Shown here: piece by piece, positions 15,997-25,236 of the stretch
Layout of the letters: every line of letters starts with the position of its first letter
How positions within the stretch are numbered: the first letter of the stretch is position 1
Assembly (NCBI RefSeq): GCF_008704555.1
Contig: NZ_CP023702.1
Coordinates: 3,224,001 to 3,288,000, forward strand
Source: Streptomyces nitrosporeus
Lineage (GTDB): Bacteria; Actinomycetota; Actinomycetes; Streptomycetales; Streptomycetaceae
Length of the DNA: 64,000 nucleotides
Reading direction: 5' to 3'
Program-made: the position numbers and the translations under genes
The notes under the pieces: generated by a model
What the model was told of the DNA's origin: nothing
Seen by the model: the letters and a program-made list of their open reading frames with translations, nothing else
Databases searched by the model: none

Positions 15997-17954
15997 GGGG
16001 TCGTCTCCTCCTGGTGCGCGGATGCGTCACGTACGACGGCGAGCAGGGCGCCGACCTCCACCTGGAGGCCGGGGGCTGCGTGGAGCTCGGTGAGGGTGCC
16101 GGTGGCGGGGGCGAGGACGCGGTGTTCCATCTTCATCGCCTCCAGCCAGATCAGCGGCTGCCCGGCCTCGACGGCGGCTCCCGGGGCGAGTCCGTCCGCG
16201 AGGCGGACGACGGTGCCGGGCATGGGGGCGAGCAGGGAGCCGGGCGCGGTGTGTTCGGCGGGGTCGGTGAAGCGGGGCAGGGCGGTGAAGGTGTACGAGC
16301 CGGCGGCCGTGTCGACGTACACGCTCTCGCCGTGGACGGCGAGGGCGAAGTGGCGGGTCAGGCCGTCGCCGGTTTCGAGGGTGACGCGGTCGGGTGCGGC
16401 GGCCACGACGCGCTCCCCGGTCTCCGGGAGGAGTGCGCCGCGCACCGTGCGGTAGGCGATGTCGTAGGTGGTGCCGTCGGGTTCGGCGCGGTAGCTCCTG
16501 GTCTGCGGGCCGGACGCGAGGTTGCGCCAGGCGCCGAAGCGGGCGGGGCCGGTGGCGGGCCGGGTGGCGGCACGGCCGAGCGCGGCGGCGGTGGCGGCGA
16601 GACGGCGGGCGGGCCCGTCGTCGGGGGCGGGTGCCGTGAGGGCGGCCAGGTGGCGGTCGTAGAAGCCGGTGTCGGGGCGGGCGCCGGTGAAGTCGGGGTG
16701 GGCCAGGGACCGTACGAGCAGTTCCCGGTTGGTGGCCGGGCCGTGGATACGGGCGCGCCTCAGGGCACGGCTCAGCAGGCGTACGGCCTCGGCGCGGGTC
16801 GGGGCGTGGGCGACGACCTTGGCGAGCATCGGGTCGTAGTGCACCGGGACGGTGTCGCCCCCGGTGTAGCCGGTGTCCAGGCGCAGTCCGGGCTCGTCCG
16901 GTACGTCGAACGAGAACAGGGTCCCGGTCTGCGGCTGCCAGTCACGCGCGGGGTCCTCGGCGTACAGCCGGGCCTCGACGGCGTGTCCGTGCGGCGGTGG
17001 CGGTCCGGCGGCGGGCAGCGGTGCGCCTTCCGCGACGCGCAGCTGCAGGGCGACCAGGTCGAGCCCGAACACCGCCTCGGTGACGGGGTGTTCGACCTGG
17101 AGGCGGGTGTTCATCTCCAGGAAGTACGGGCGGCCGTCGGCGGAGACGAGGAACTCCACGGTGCCCGCGCCCCGGTAGCCGACGGCCTCGGCGGCGGCGA
17201 CGGCCGCGTCGTGCAGCCGGGTCCGCAGGGCGTCGTCCAGACCGGGCGCGGGGGCCTCCTCGACGACCTTCTGGTGGCGGCGCTGGAGCGAGCAGTCCCG
17301 GGTGCCGAGCGCCCAGACCGTGCCCCGGCCGTCGGCCATCACCTGGACCTCGACGTGCCGGCCGCGTTCGACGTAGGGCTCGGCGAAGACCTCGCCGTCA
17401 CCGAAGGCGGCGGTGGCCTCGGCCACCGCGGCCATCAGCTCGCCGGGCAGGCCGGCGAGGTCCCGTACGATCCGCATCCCGCGCCCGCCGCCGCCCGCCG
17501 CCGCCTTGAGCAGCAGGGGCAGGTCACCGGCGGTGGCGGCGGCCGGGTCGACGGGGGCGAGCAGCGGTACGCCGGCGGCGGCCATCAGCTCCTTGGCGCG
17601 GGTCTTGGACGCCATCAGCTCGATGGCCTTGACCGGCGGCCCGACCCACAGGAGCCCGGCGTCCTCGACGGCGCGGGCGAATCCCGCGTTCTCCGAGAGG
17701 AAGCCGTAGCCCGGGTGCACGGCGTCGGCCCCGGCGGCGAGCGCGGCGGCCACGACCAGGTCACCGCGCAGATAGGTGTCGGCGGGCGCGTTCCCCGGGA
17801 GGCGTACGGCGGTGTCGGCCTCCCGTACGTGCAGGGCGCCGGCGTCCGCGTCGGAGTACACCGCCACGGTGGCGATGCCCAGCGCGCGGCAGGTGCGGAA
17901 GACCCGGCAGGCGATCTCGCCCCGGTTGGCGACGAGCAGGGTGTGGATGGTCAT
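15993..17954 (-). CDS. Biotin carboxylase/BCCP subunit of an acyl-CoA carboxylase
   Basis: 653 residues: biotin carboxylase N-domain (VANRGEIACRVFRTCRALG), ATP-grasp with GGGGRGMRIV and the EVQVMADGRG / EMNTRLQVEHPVTE segments, a middle BT-like domain, and a C-terminal biotinyl domain with LEAMKMEHRV whose Lys608 carries biotin. It carboxylates biotin with ATP and bicarbonate; the beta subunit encoded just upstream transfers CO2. In this cluster the acceptor is probably 3-methylcrotonyl-, geranyl- or a related branched enoyl-CoA (LiuD/AtuF-like). Seven bp separate it from the beta-subunit gene. Confidence 0.93.
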   Translation of the reverse strand: MTIHTLLVANRGEIACRVFRTCRALGIATVAVYSDADAGALHVREADTAVRLPGNAPADTYLRGDLVVAAALAAGADAVHPGYGFLSENAGFARAVEDAGLLWVGPPVKAIELMASKTRAKELMAAAGVPLLAPVDPAAATAGDLPLLLKAAAGGGGRGMRIVRDLAGLPGELMAAVAEATAAFGDGEVFAEPYVERGRHVEVQVMADGRGTVWALGTRDCSLQRRHQKVVEEAPAPGLDDALRTRLHDAAVAAAEAVGYRGAGTVEFLVSADGRPYFLEMNTRLQVEHPVTEAVFGLDLVALQLRVAEGAPLPAAGPPPPHGHAVEARLYAEDPARDWQPQTGTLFSFDVPDEPGLRLDTGYTGGDTVPVHYDPMLAKVVAHAPTRAEAVRLLSRALRRARIHGPATNRELLVRSLAHPDFTGARPDTGFYDRHLAALTAPAPDDGPARRLAATAAALGRAATRPATGPARFGAWRNLASGPQTRSYRAEPDGTTYDIAYRTVRGALLPETGERVVAAAPDRVTLETGDGLTRHFALAVHGESVYVDTAAGSYTFTALPRFTDPAEHTAPGSLLAPMPGTVVRLADGLAPGAAVEAGQPLIWLEAMKMEHRVLAPATGTLTELHAAPGLQVEVGALLAVVRDASAHQEETTP

Positions 17955-17961
17955 GCGGGCC

Positions 17962-19560
17962 TCACATCCGGAAGACGCCGAAGCCGCCGCGGGCGCCCTC
18001 GACCGGTGCCGTGTGGATCGCGGACAGGCACATCCCGAGGACGGTCCTGGTGTCGCGCGGGTCGATGACCCCGTCGTCGTAGAGCCGGCCGGACAGGAAC
18101 ACCGGCAGGGACTCCGCCTCGATCTGCTGCTCGACCATGGCGCGCAGTGCGGCGTCGGCCTCGTCGTCGTAGGGTCGGCCCTTGGCGGCGGAGGAGGCGC
18201 GGGCGACGATCGACAGGACGCCGGCGAGCTGCTGGGGGCCCATGACGGCGGACTTGCTGCCGGGCCAGGCGAAGAGGAACCGGGGGTCGTAGGCCCGGCC
18301 GCACATGCCGTAGTGGCCGGCGCCGTAGGAGGCGCCCATCAGCACGGACAGGTGCGGGACCCGGGAGTTGGAGACCGCGTTGATCATCATCGCGCCGTGC
18401 TTGATGATGCCGCCCTGTTCGTACTCCTTGCCGACCATGTAGCCGGTGGTGTTGTGCAGGAACAGCAGGGGGATGTCGCGCTGGTTGGCGAGCTGGATGA
18501 ACTGGGCGGCCTTCTGCGACTCCTCGCTGAACAGCACACCGCGCGCGTTGGCGAGGATGCCGACCGGGTAGCCGTGCAGCCGTGCCCAGCCGGTGACCAG
18601 GCTGGTCCCGTACAGCGGTTTGAAGGCGTCGAAGTCCGATCCGTCGACCAGCCGGGCGATCACCTCACGCGGGTCGAAGGGCACCTTCAGGTCGCCCGGG
18701 ACGATCCCGAGCAGCTCGTCCTCGTCGTACTCCGGCGGCTCGGCCGGTCGCGGGTCGGGGTGTGCCTTGCGCCAGTTGAGGCGGGCGACGATCCGCCGGG
18801 CCTGGCGCAGCGCGTCGTGCTCGTCCACCGCGAAGTGGTCGGCGAGACCGGAGGTACGGGCGTGCATCTCGGCCCCGCCGAGGGACTCGTCGTCGCTCTC
18901 CTCGCCGGTGGCCATCTTCACCAGCGGCGGGCCGCCGAGGAAGACCTTGGACCGCTCCTTGATCATCACGGTGTGGTCGGACATGCCGGGGACGTACGCC
19001 CCGCCCGCCGTGGAGTTCCCGAAGACGACGGCCACGGTCGGGATGCCGGCCGCCGACAGCCGGGTGATGTCCCTGAAGAGCGCCCCGCCGGGGATGAAGA
19101 TCTCCTTCTGCGAGGGCAGGTCGGCGCCCCCGGACTCGACGAGGCTGATGCAGGGCAGCCGGTTGGCGAAGGCGATCTCGTTGGCCCGCAGTGCCTTCTT
19201 CAGGGTCCAGGGGTTGGACGCCCCGCCGCGTACGGTCGGGTCGTTGGCGGTGATCAGGCACTCGACGCCCTCGACGATCCCGATGCCGGTGACCAGTGAG
19301 GCGCCCACCGCGTAGTCGCTGCCCCAGCCGGCGAGCGGGGACAGCTCCAGGAACGGGGTGTCCGGGTCGACCAGGAGCTCGACGCGTTCCCGGGCGAGCA
19401 GTTTGCCGCGCTCGTGGTGCCGGGTGACGTACTTCTCGCCGCCGCCCGCCAGCGCCTTGGCGTGTTCGGCGGCCAGTTGGTCCAGCGCGGCCAGCATGGC
19501 CGCGCGGTTGTCGGCGTACTCGGGCCCGGCGGTGTCCAGGGCCGTGGGCAGGACGGTCAT
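17962..19560 (-). CDS. Acyl-CoA carboxylase carboxyltransferase (beta) subunit
   Basis: 532 residues; ATG 19560 overlaps the stop of the AtuA-like gene by 4 bp. Crotonase-fold carboxyltransferase with GGGEKYVTRHHERGKLLARE, VRGGASNPWTLKKALRANEI, NSTAGGAYVPGMSD (oxyanion region of the first half) and NTTGYMVGKEYEQGGIIKHG plus GASYGAGHYGMCGRAYDPRF in the second half. Several of these are hallmarks of methylcrotonyl/geranyl-CoA carboxylase beta chains rather than of acetyl/propionyl-CoA carboxylases. It forms a holoenzyme with the biotin-carrying subunit downstream. Confidence 0.93.
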   Translation of the reverse strand: MTVLPTALDTAGPEYADNRAAMLAALDQLAAEHAKALAGGGEKYVTRHHERGKLLARERVELLVDPDTPFLELSPLAGWGSDYAVGASLVTGIGIVEGVECLITANDPTVRGGASNPWTLKKALRANEIAFANRLPCISLVESGGADLPSQKEIFIPGGALFRDITRLSAAGIPTVAVVFGNSTAGGAYVPGMSDHTVMIKERSKVFLGGPPLVKMATGEESDDESLGGAEMHARTSGLADHFAVDEHDALRQARRIVARLNWRKAHPDPRPAEPPEYDEDELLGIVPGDLKVPFDPREVIARLVDGSDFDAFKPLYGTSLVTGWARLHGYPVGILANARGVLFSEESQKAAQFIQLANQRDIPLLFLHNTTGYMVGKEYEQGGIIKHGAMMINAVSNSRVPHLSVLMGASYGAGHYGMCGRAYDPRFLFAWPGSKSAVMGPQQLAGVLSIVARASSAAKGRPYDDEADAALRAMVEQQIEAESLPVFLSGRLYDDGVIDPRDTRTVLGMCLSAIHTAPVEGARGGFGVFRM

Positions 19561-21281
19561 ACGCGCACCTCCGTGCGGGGGTCCAGCAGGGTGACGGGGA
19601 CGGGCAGGTGCCGTGAGCGCAGCCACTCCCCCAGCGCCTTGGCCTGCGGGTCGAAACGGGCCTGGGCGGCGACGCCTTCGCCGAGGAGGCCGCGGACGAC
19701 GAAGTTCAGCGCCCGCAGGTTCGGCAGGACATGGCGTACGACGGTCAGCCGGGCGGTCTCCGGGAGGAGTTCCCCGAACCGCTCGACGGTCAGCTCATGG
19801 GCCAGCCACCGCCAGGCGTCCTCGTCCCGCACCCATACGCCGACGTTGGCGTCACCGCCCTTGTCCCCGCTGCGCGCCCCGGCGACCAGGCCGAGCGGGA
19901 CGCTGCGGACGGGGCCGGCGGGCAGCGGTTCGGGCAGCGCGGGCTCCTCGACGGGGGCCAGGTCCCGGTACGGCCCGGTGGCGGGCACCGCCTCACGCCG
20001 TCCGTCCGGCAGCACCGCCAGGTGCCCGACCTCTTCCGCCGCCACCGTCCCGGCCTCGAACACCCCGTACGGGGAGCCCTTTCCGGGCGGGGCGGTGACG
20101 TGGAACCCGGGGTAGCTGCCGAGGGCCAGTTCCACGGCCGCCCCGGACACGGCGCGCCCGACGGTCCCGGCGTCCCGGTCGCGTACGACGAGCCGGAGCA
20201 GGGCGCTCGCCGTCTCCTCGGTCGCGGCGTCCTCGTGGTCGGTCCGGGCCAGCTCCCAGCGCACCTCGTCCGGCGCCCGTCCGGCGCGGGCGAGGGCGTC
20301 GGCGAACTGGTCGCGCACCAGGCGGGCCTTGGCCTCGACGTCCAGTCCGGTCAGCACGAACACGACCTCGTTGCGCCAGCCGCCCAGCCGGGTGAGCCCG
20401 GTCTTCAGCGTGGGCGGCGGGGCCTCGCCGCGCACCCCGTGGATCCGCACCCGGTCCGGTCCGTCCGGTGTCAGGGTGACGGTGTCCAGGCGTGCGGTGA
20501 CGTCGGGCCCGGCGTACCGGGCGCCGTCGGTCTCGTACAGCAGCTGGGCGGTGACGGTGCCGAGGTCCACGACCCCGCCCGTGCCGTCGTGCTTGGTGAT
20601 GACGCTCGACCCGTCGGCGTGGATCTCGGCGAGCGGGAAGCCGGGCCGGCGGACGTCGTGGCCGGTGAAGAACGCGTAGTTGCCGCCGGTGGCCTGTGTC
20701 CCGCACTCCAGTACGTGTCCGGCGACCACGGCTCCGGCCAGTGCGTCCAGGTCGTCCGGGCCCCAGCCGAAGTGGGCGGCGGCGGGCCCGGTGACGAGGG
20801 CGGCGTCGGTGACCCGCCCGGTGACCACGATGTCGGCCCCGGCCCGCAGACAGGCGGCGATCCCCCGGCCGCCGAGGTAGGCGTTGGCGGTGAGGCACCC
20901 CTCGGGAACAGGCAGGCTGTCGCCCTCCACATGGGCGACGCTCACCGGTACGCCGAGTTCCGCCGCCAGTCGGCGGATCGCGCCGGCGAGCCCGGCCGGG
21001 TTCAGGCCCCCGGCGTTGGTGACGATCCGGACCCCCCGCTCATGGGCGAGGTGGAGGTTCTCCTCCAGCTGCCTCAGGAAGGTGGAGGCGTATCCGCGCT
21101 CCGGGTCCTTCAGGCGGCTCCGCCCCAGGATCAGCATGGTGAGTTCGGCGAGGTAGTCCCCGGTCAGCACGTCGAGGGGCCCGCCGGTCAGCATCTCGCG
21201 CACCGCGTCGAAGCGGTCGCCGTAGAACCCGGAGGCGTTGCCGATGCGCAGCGGCGCGGGGCTGCGGCCGGGGGGCGTCAC
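19557..21281 (-). CDS. AtuA-like (DUF1446) acyclic terpene/acyl-CoA catabolism protein
   Basis: 574 residues. The N-terminal domain is DUF1446/Atu[70 protein letters not shown] and [14 protein letters not shown]. The last 110 residues form the AtuA C-terminal ferredoxin-like domain ([19 protein letters not shown]). The family is required for citronellol/geraniol use in Pseudomonas, but its reaction is not settled. GTG 21281 overlaps the upstream stop by 4 bp. Its presence next to a carboxylase and acyl-CoA dehydrogenase suggests an Atu-like rather than a plain Liu pathway. Confidence 0.88.
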   Translation of the reverse strand: MTPPGRSPAPLRIGNASGFYGDRFDAVREMLTGGPLDVLTGDYLAELTMLILGRSRLKDPERGYASTFLRQLEENLHLAHERGVRIVTNAGGLNPAGLAGAIRRLAAELGVPVSVAHVEGDSLPVPEGCLTANAYLGGRGIAACLRAGADIVVTGRVTDAALVTGPAAAHFGWGPDDLDALAGAVVAGHVLECGTQATGGNYAFFTGHDVRRPGFPLAEIHADGSSVITKHDGTGGVVDLGTVTAQLLYETDGARYAGPDVTARLDTVTLTPDGPDRVRIHGVRGEAPPPTLKTGLTRLGGWRNEVVFVLTGLDVEAKARLVRDQFADALARAGRAPDEVRWELARTDHEDAATEETASALLRLVVRDRDAGTVGRAVSGAAVELALGSYPGFHVTAPPGKGSPYGVFEAGTVAAEEVGHLAVLPDGRREAVPATGPYRDLAPVEEPALPEPLPAGPVRSVPLGLVAGARSGDKGGDANVGVWVRDEDAWRWLAHELTVERFGELLPETARLTVVRHVLPNLRALNFVVRGLLGEGVAAQARFDPQAKALGEWLRSRHLPVPVTLLDPRTEVRV

Positions 21282-22084
21282 CGGGCCGCCTCCGGGGGGC
21301 GCCCCGGGCCCGCCGGGCCGGCGAATGCCTGGGCGATGTCCAGCCACCGGTCGGCGTCCGGCCCCACGGCGGTGAGGGCGAGGTCGTCGCGGTGGGCGCG
21401 CTGGGTGACCAGCAGGCAGAAGTCGAGGAGCGGCCCGCCGACCCGCTGGGCGGCGTCCTCGGGCCCGTGGACCACCAGCTCGCCGTCCAGGCCCTTCAGT
21501 TCGACGCGGAAGGGCTCGGCGGGCGGCTGTTCGCCCCGTACGAGATAGGCGTAGTCCCGGGCCCGCACCCCGATCCGGGCCACATGCCGCAGCCGGGACG
21601 TCGGTGCGCGTACGGCGCCGAGGGCGTCGGCCACGTCCTGGCCGTGCGCCCAGGTCTCCATCAGCCGGGCGGTCGCCATGGAGGCGACGCTCATCGGCGG
21701 CCCGTACCAGGGGAACCTCGCCCCCGGCGGCGCCGCCCGCAGCGCCTCCTGCAGCCGGCCGCGCCCCTCCCGCCACCGTACGAGCAGCTCCCCGGCCGGT
21801 GTCAGCGCGACGGTCTCCGCCGCGGCCTCGTCCACGAAGGTGCCGGGCCGGGCGAGCGCCTTCTCGACCTCGGCGCCGAAGGCGTCCGGCTCGGTGACGG
21901 CGACCAGGGCGACCTCGTCGGTCCAGGCCAGGTGGGCGATCTGGTGCGCCACGGTCCACCCCTCGGCGGGGGTCGGCGCGGCCCAGCCCTCCACGTCCGC
22001 CCCGGCGACCAGCAGGTCGAGTTCCTCGCTCTCCTGACGCAGATCGTCGAGTACGGCGGCGTTCACGGCCGATGCATCGGACAC
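21278..22084 (-). CDS. TIGR03084-family, mycothiol maleylpyruvate isomerase-like protein
   Basis: 268 residues, GTG 22084 with GAGGGA upstream. The N-terminal DinB/MDMPI-like helical bundle contains [17 protein letters not shown] and [13 protein letters not shown], which hold the usual metal-ligand His positions. The C-terminal part is wnt-like/SCP2-like ([20 protein letters not shown]). The family is often the first gene of actinobacterial acyl-CoA operons; its reaction is unknown. It is the promoter-proximal gene here, downstream of operator B, in a run of overlapping genes. Confidence 0.85.
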   Translation of the reverse strand: MSDASAVNAAVLDDLRQESEELDLLVAGADVEGWAAPTPAEGWTVAHQIAHLAWTDEVALVAVTEPDAFGAEVEKALARPGTFVDEAAAETVALTPAGELLVRWREGRGRLQEALRAAPPGARFPWYGPPMSVASMATARLMETWAHGQDVADALGAVRAPTSRLRHVARIGVRARDYAYLVRGEQPPAEPFRVELKGLDGELVVHGPEDAAQRVGGPLLDFCLLVTQRAHRDDLALTAVGPDADRWLDIAQAFAGPAGPGRPPEAAR

Positions 22085-22140
22085 GGTGCGCTCCCTCGGA
22101 ACGTGGCGGTGTGCCCCGGAGCATGCCAGCGGACAGAAAA

Positions 22141-22165
22141 ACAAGCAAGCATGCTTGCATGCTTT
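22141..22165. promoter_or_regulatory. TetR operator candidate B
   Basis: Core CAAGCATGCTTG (22146-22157) inside a nearly perfect copy of the site at 10,451. It lies about 60 bp upstream of the first gene of the carboxylase run. Confidence 0.75.
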
Positions 22166-22292
22166 TTGGCCGGACCTTCCGTGGGGCGCGAGGCCCGTGA
22201 GGCACAGGCAGGCCGGACCGCTTCCCCGCCGGGTCCCTCCACCGGGGCGGGCGGGTGGCCTCGGAACCTTCCCTGAGGTTCGCGGCAAGGAG

Positions 22293-22318
22293 TGCCCTAC
22301 GTAGGGCAGGCGTACCGT
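22293..22318 (+). promoter_or_regulatory. Palindromic operator and promoter of the RHH antitoxin
   Basis: TGCCCTACGTAGGGCA (22293-22308) is a perfect 16-bp palindrome just upstream of a TACCGT -10-like box (22313-22318). The ATG follows 6 nt later, so the mRNA is probably leaderless and autorepressed. Confidence 0.65.
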
Positions 22319-22324
22319 AACGGC

Positions 22325-22567
22325 ATGGTGAAGACGACCGTGTACCTTCCCGAGGCGCTGGAAGCACGCCTGGACGCGGAGTCGTCGGCCACCGGCATCA
22401 GCAGGGCCGAACTCATCCGGCGGGGCGTGGCGATGCTGCTGGAGCAGGCGGAGCGGCCCAAGCACAGCGCCCCGCTCCCCGTGTTCGACAGCGGGCGCCC
22501 GCTCACCCCCGAGGCCATGGACGAAGCCGTCTACACCCACATCAAGGAACGGGCCGCCCGGCGTTGA
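22325..22567 (+). CDS. Ribbon-helix-helix (CopG-type) antitoxin, orphaned
   Basis: 80 residues. An N-terminal RHH domain ([20 protein letters not shown], then [20 protein letters not shown]) binds DNA as a dimer. The C-terminal tail ([20 protein letters not shown]) would wrap the toxin. The stop codon overlaps the start of a PIN-domain toxin gene, the classic vapBC layout, but that toxin is wrecked. It probably survives as an autoregulated orphan. Confidence 0.85.
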   Translation: MVKTTVYLPEALEARLDAESSATGISRAELIRRGVAMLLEQAERPKHSAPLPVFDSGRPLTPEAMDEAVYTHIKERAARR

Positions 22568-22806
22568 TCATCGTCGCCGACACCTCGGCCCTGTACGTAC
22601 GCCGCCTTCGACGCCGCCCAGCCCGAGCACAGGGCCGCGGAAAACATGAGGGGCTGCGGCTCGATCTCGCCGATGCGGTCGGTGTCGTTCTGGCGGACCG
22701 CTACCGGACCGACCGGATCTTCACTCCCGGCCAACGCGGTTTCCGGGCCGTCACTCCTCTGACTCCGGGCTTCTCCGCCTTCCGTATCCTGCCCGTCGAC
22801 GCCTGA
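22564..22806 (+). pseudogene. VapC-like PIN toxin, frameshifted and internally deleted
   Basis: The TTG start overlaps the antitoxin stop. The N-terminus [10 protein letters not shown] is typical PIN. A duplicated 4-nt TACG then shifts the frame, so that AAFDAAQPEHRAAENM lies in another frame. About 60 residues of the core are absent. The C-terminal segment GLRLDLADAVGVVLADRY ... RIFTPGQRGFRAVTPL returns in the first frame. The central acidic residues of the active site are lost, so RNase activity is not expected. Confidence 0.8.
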
Positions 22807-22905
22807 GGCACCCGGCCCGTCGATGCCCGAAGGCCCCGGGCCCGTCGACGCCTGAAGGCCCCGGCCCGTCAGCCCTGTCGACGTCTGAAGGCCCGGGCCC
22901 GTCAG
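22795..22905. repeat. Degenerate tandem repeat, about 27 bp period
   Basis: Around four imperfect copies of a unit resembling GTCGACGCCTGAAGGCCCCG lie between the VapC remnant and the small-protein gene. Confidence 0.6.
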
Positions 22906-23069
22906 CCCTCCCGCTCGCCCTCCGCCTGTGACGGTTCGGTGCGGGGGGTGTCCGGGTGTACGTCGGCCGGGCGGGCGCGTTCCGCGCGCTCGTCGCGTTC
23001 GCCTTCGGCCTGGGAGGGTGTGTGCGCGTACAGCCCGTCGTACTCGTCACTCTTCTTGGCGGTTGCCAT
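22902..23069 (-). CDS. Small acidic/basic hypothetical protein, 55 residues
   Basis: ATG 23069 has a strong GGAAGGAGG site 8 nt upstream. The peptide starts MATAKKSDEYDGLYAHTPSQ and ends SQAEGEREG. SQAEGER occurs twice, and the whole is hydrophilic and probably disordered. The strong ribosome site and uniform GC3 support a real gene. It overlaps the 3' end of the exporter gene by 23 bp and is probably translated from the same message. Function unknown. Confidence 0.65.
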   Translation of the reverse strand: MATAKKSDEYDGLYAHTPSQAEGERDERAERARPADVHPDTPRTEPSQAEGEREG

Positions 23070-24129
23070 GGACCGGCCTCCTTCCGAGGCGCACCCGGCG
23101 CCTCCTGCCCTTCTCCATGGTCCCTCGCGGGGCCGTGGCGCGCACCGCGCCCATGCTGGCGCCGATGACCAGGGCGATGGCCAGGGCGTCGACGGTGGAG
23201 AGCGCCTGGTCCAGGACGAGGAAGCCGGCCAGGGCCGCGATGGCGGGTTCCAGGCTCATCAGCACCGCGAAGGTCGGGGCCGGCAGCCGCCGCAGGGCCA
23301 TGAGTTCCAGGGTGTACGGGAGGACGGAGCTGAGCAGGGCCACGGCGGCGCCCAGGCCCAGGGTGCTGGGGACCAGGAGCTTCGAGCCGGACTCCAGGAT
23401 GCCGAGCGGCAGTGACAGCAGCGCCGCCACCGCCATCGCGAGGGCCAGCCCGTCCGCCTGCGGGAAGCGGCGGCCGGTGCGGGCGCTGAAGACGATGTAC
23501 GCCGCCCACATGGCGCCCGCCCCGAGGGCGTACGCGGCCCCGACGGGGTCCAGCCGGTCGAAGCCTCCGCCGCTGAGCAGGACCACCCCGCCGAGCGCCA
23601 GCCCCGCCCAGACCAGGTTGGCCAGGCGGCGGGAGGCCACCACGGACAGGACGAGGGGCCCCAGCACCTCCAGGGTGACGGCAGGGCCCAGCGGGATGCG
23701 GTCGACGGCCTGGTAGAAGAGCGTGTTCATGCCGCCCATCGCCACACCGAAGGCGACCACGGTCCCCCAGTCGGCACGCGAGTGGCCGCGCAGCTTCGGC
23801 CGGCAGACGACGAGCAGGACGAGCGCGGCGGCGGCCAGACGCAGGGTGACCACGCCGAGCGCGCCCGCCCTGGGCATCAGCAGGACCGCGATCGCCGCGC
23901 CGAACTGGACGGAGAGACCGCCCGCGACCACCAGGGCGACCGGTCCCAGCGCCGCCCGGCCGCCACCGGCGCGTGCCGTGCCGTCCTCGGCGAGCCCGGC
24001 GGCCACGGCCTCGGGAAGACCGGCGGACACGGCCTCGGGGACGCCCGGTACACCAGAGGCGCCGGGGGTCCCGGGTGCGCCAGGGGTGCCGGGGGCCGTC
24101 GCCTCGGTGGCGCTGCGCGAGTCGTTCAC
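23047..24129 (-). CDS. DMT-superfamily (EamA/RhaT) transporter
   Basis: 360 residues; GTG 24129. Ten predicted transmembrane helices arise from two EamA repeats, for example LGPVALVVAGGLSVQFGAAI, GVAMGGMNTLFYQAVDRIPL, AAYALGAGAMWAAYIVFSA and ALLSSVLPYTLELMALRRLP. Relatives export amino acids or metabolites (RhtA/YdcZ-like). Before the first helix lies an unusual tail of about 45 residues rich in Pro-Gly-Thr/Ala triplets that looks collagen-like. Divergent from a LysR gene 112 bp away, which may control it. Confidence 0.88.
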   Translation of the reverse strand: MNDSRSATEATAPGTPGAPGTPGASGVPGVPEAVSAGLPEAVAAGLAEDGTARAGGGRAALGPVALVVAGGLSVQFGAAIAVLLMPRAGALGVVTLRLAAAALVLLVVCRPKLRGHSRADWGTVVAFGVAMGGMNTLFYQAVDRIPLGPAVTLEVLGPLVLSVVASRRLANLVWAGLALGGVVLLSGGGFDRLDPVGAAYALGAGAMWAAYIVFSARTGRRFPQADGLALAMAVAALLSLPLGILESGSKLLVPSTLGLGAAVALLSSVLPYTLELMALRRLPAPTFAVLMSLEPAIAALAGFLVLDQALSTVDALAIALVIGASMGAVRATAPRGTMEKGRRRRVRLGRRPVHGNRQEE

Positions 24130-24241
24130 TGGGACCTGAGCCTTTCGGATCGCCGGTGCGGAAACCCCGCCCCCGGGACACGGTAGAGACCGGCGTGCTC
24201 GGCGTGAAATGCCTGGTGCGCTCCCGTTATGCTCCGCACGC

Positions 24242-25183
24242 ATGAGCACTGACCAGGGTCCGGGGCGCGGTATCGAGCTCAGGCATCTGCGGGCCTTCCT
24301 GGCCGTCGCCGACGAGGGCGGCATCACGCGGGCCGCCGCACGGCTGGGGCTGAGCCAGCCCGTGGTCTCCCGTACGCTCGCCGCGCTGGAGCGGCATCTG
24401 GGGGCGCGGCTGGTGGACCGGTCCACCCATCATCTGGCGCTCACCCCGGCAGGGGTCGTCTTCCGGGACAAGGCCGTCGCGGCGGTGGGCGCCTTCGACG
24501 AAGCGGTGGCACCCGCCCGAACGCACCGCCGGCCGCTGCGGCTGGGGCATGCCTGGTCGGCGTTCGGCCCGTACACCACACCGCTGCTGCGGGCCTGGCA
24601 GGAACGGCATCCCGGCACCCCGCTGGAACTGCTGCGGATCGACGACCGTACGGCCGGGCTGGCCCGGGGGGACGTGGACGCGGCGGTGCTGCGCGGGACG
24701 GTGGACACACCGGGGATCGTCACGACGGTGCTGTTCACCGAGGACCGGGTGGCGGCCGTCGCCGCGGACGGCCCGCTCGCCGCGCGCGTCTCGCTGCGCC
24801 TCGCGGACCTGGGCGGGGGGCCGGTGGTCCTGAACCCCGTCTCGGGCACCACGACGCCCGCCCTGTGGCCCCCGGAGATCCGGCCCTCCGTCACCCTCAC
24901 CGTCGCCAACACCGACGATTGGCTGACCGCGATCGCGGCCGGCCGGGGCACCGGGGTGACCGGGAGCTCGACCGCCGGCACGCACCCGCACACGGGGGTC
25001 GCCTACCGTCCGCTGGACGACGCCCCGCCGCTGCCGGTGCTGCTGGCCCGCCGGGACGGCCCCGGGCACCCGGCGCTCCCGTACCTGCTGGAGCTGGCCC
25101 GGGAGATCGTCGGCCGGGGCCCCGGGCAGGCGGACGGCGGGCAGGCGGGGCGCCCGGACCTGCGGGGCGAGGGGACCCGGTGA
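24242..25183 (+). CDS. LysR-family transcriptional regulator
   Basis: 313 residues, ATG 24242. The N-terminal winged helix is IELRHLRAFLAVADEGGITR ... LGLSQPVVSRTLAALERHLG. The effector domain is periplasmic-binding-like (LRLGHAWSAFGPYTTPLLRA; VANTDDWLTAIAAGRGTGVT). It is divergent from the DMT exporter, the usual arrangement for a regulator and its target. Effector unknown. Confidence 0.9.
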   Translation: MSTDQGPGRGIELRHLRAFLAVADEGGITRAAARLGLSQPVVSRTLAALERHLGARLVDRSTHHLALTPAGVVFRDKAVAAVGAFDEAVAPARTHRRPLRLGHAWSAFGPYTTPLLRAWQERHPGTPLELLRIDDRTAGLARGDVDAAVLRGTVDTPGIVTTVLFTEDRVAAVAADGPLAARVSLRLADLGGGPVVLNPVSGTTTPALWPPEIRPSVTLTVANTDDWLTAIAAGRGTGVTGSSTAGTHPHTGVAYRPLDDAPPLPVLLARRDGPGHPALPYLLELAREIVGRGPGQADGGQAGRPDLRGEGTR

Positions 25184-25236
25184 GCCGGACCGCGCCGGGC
25201 CTGCGGGGCGAGGAAACCCCGTGCGCGGGGCCGTCC

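Noticed and set aside
13021..18068. Very long plus-strand frames (over 700-1,100 codons) opposite the carboxylase genes
   Set aside because: They are antisense to well-supported enzymes and their translations have no recognisable domain.
22085..22290. Possible small gene between operator B and the RHH gene
   Set aside because: No frame with a ribosome site or coding bias; the stretch is explained by divergent promoters.
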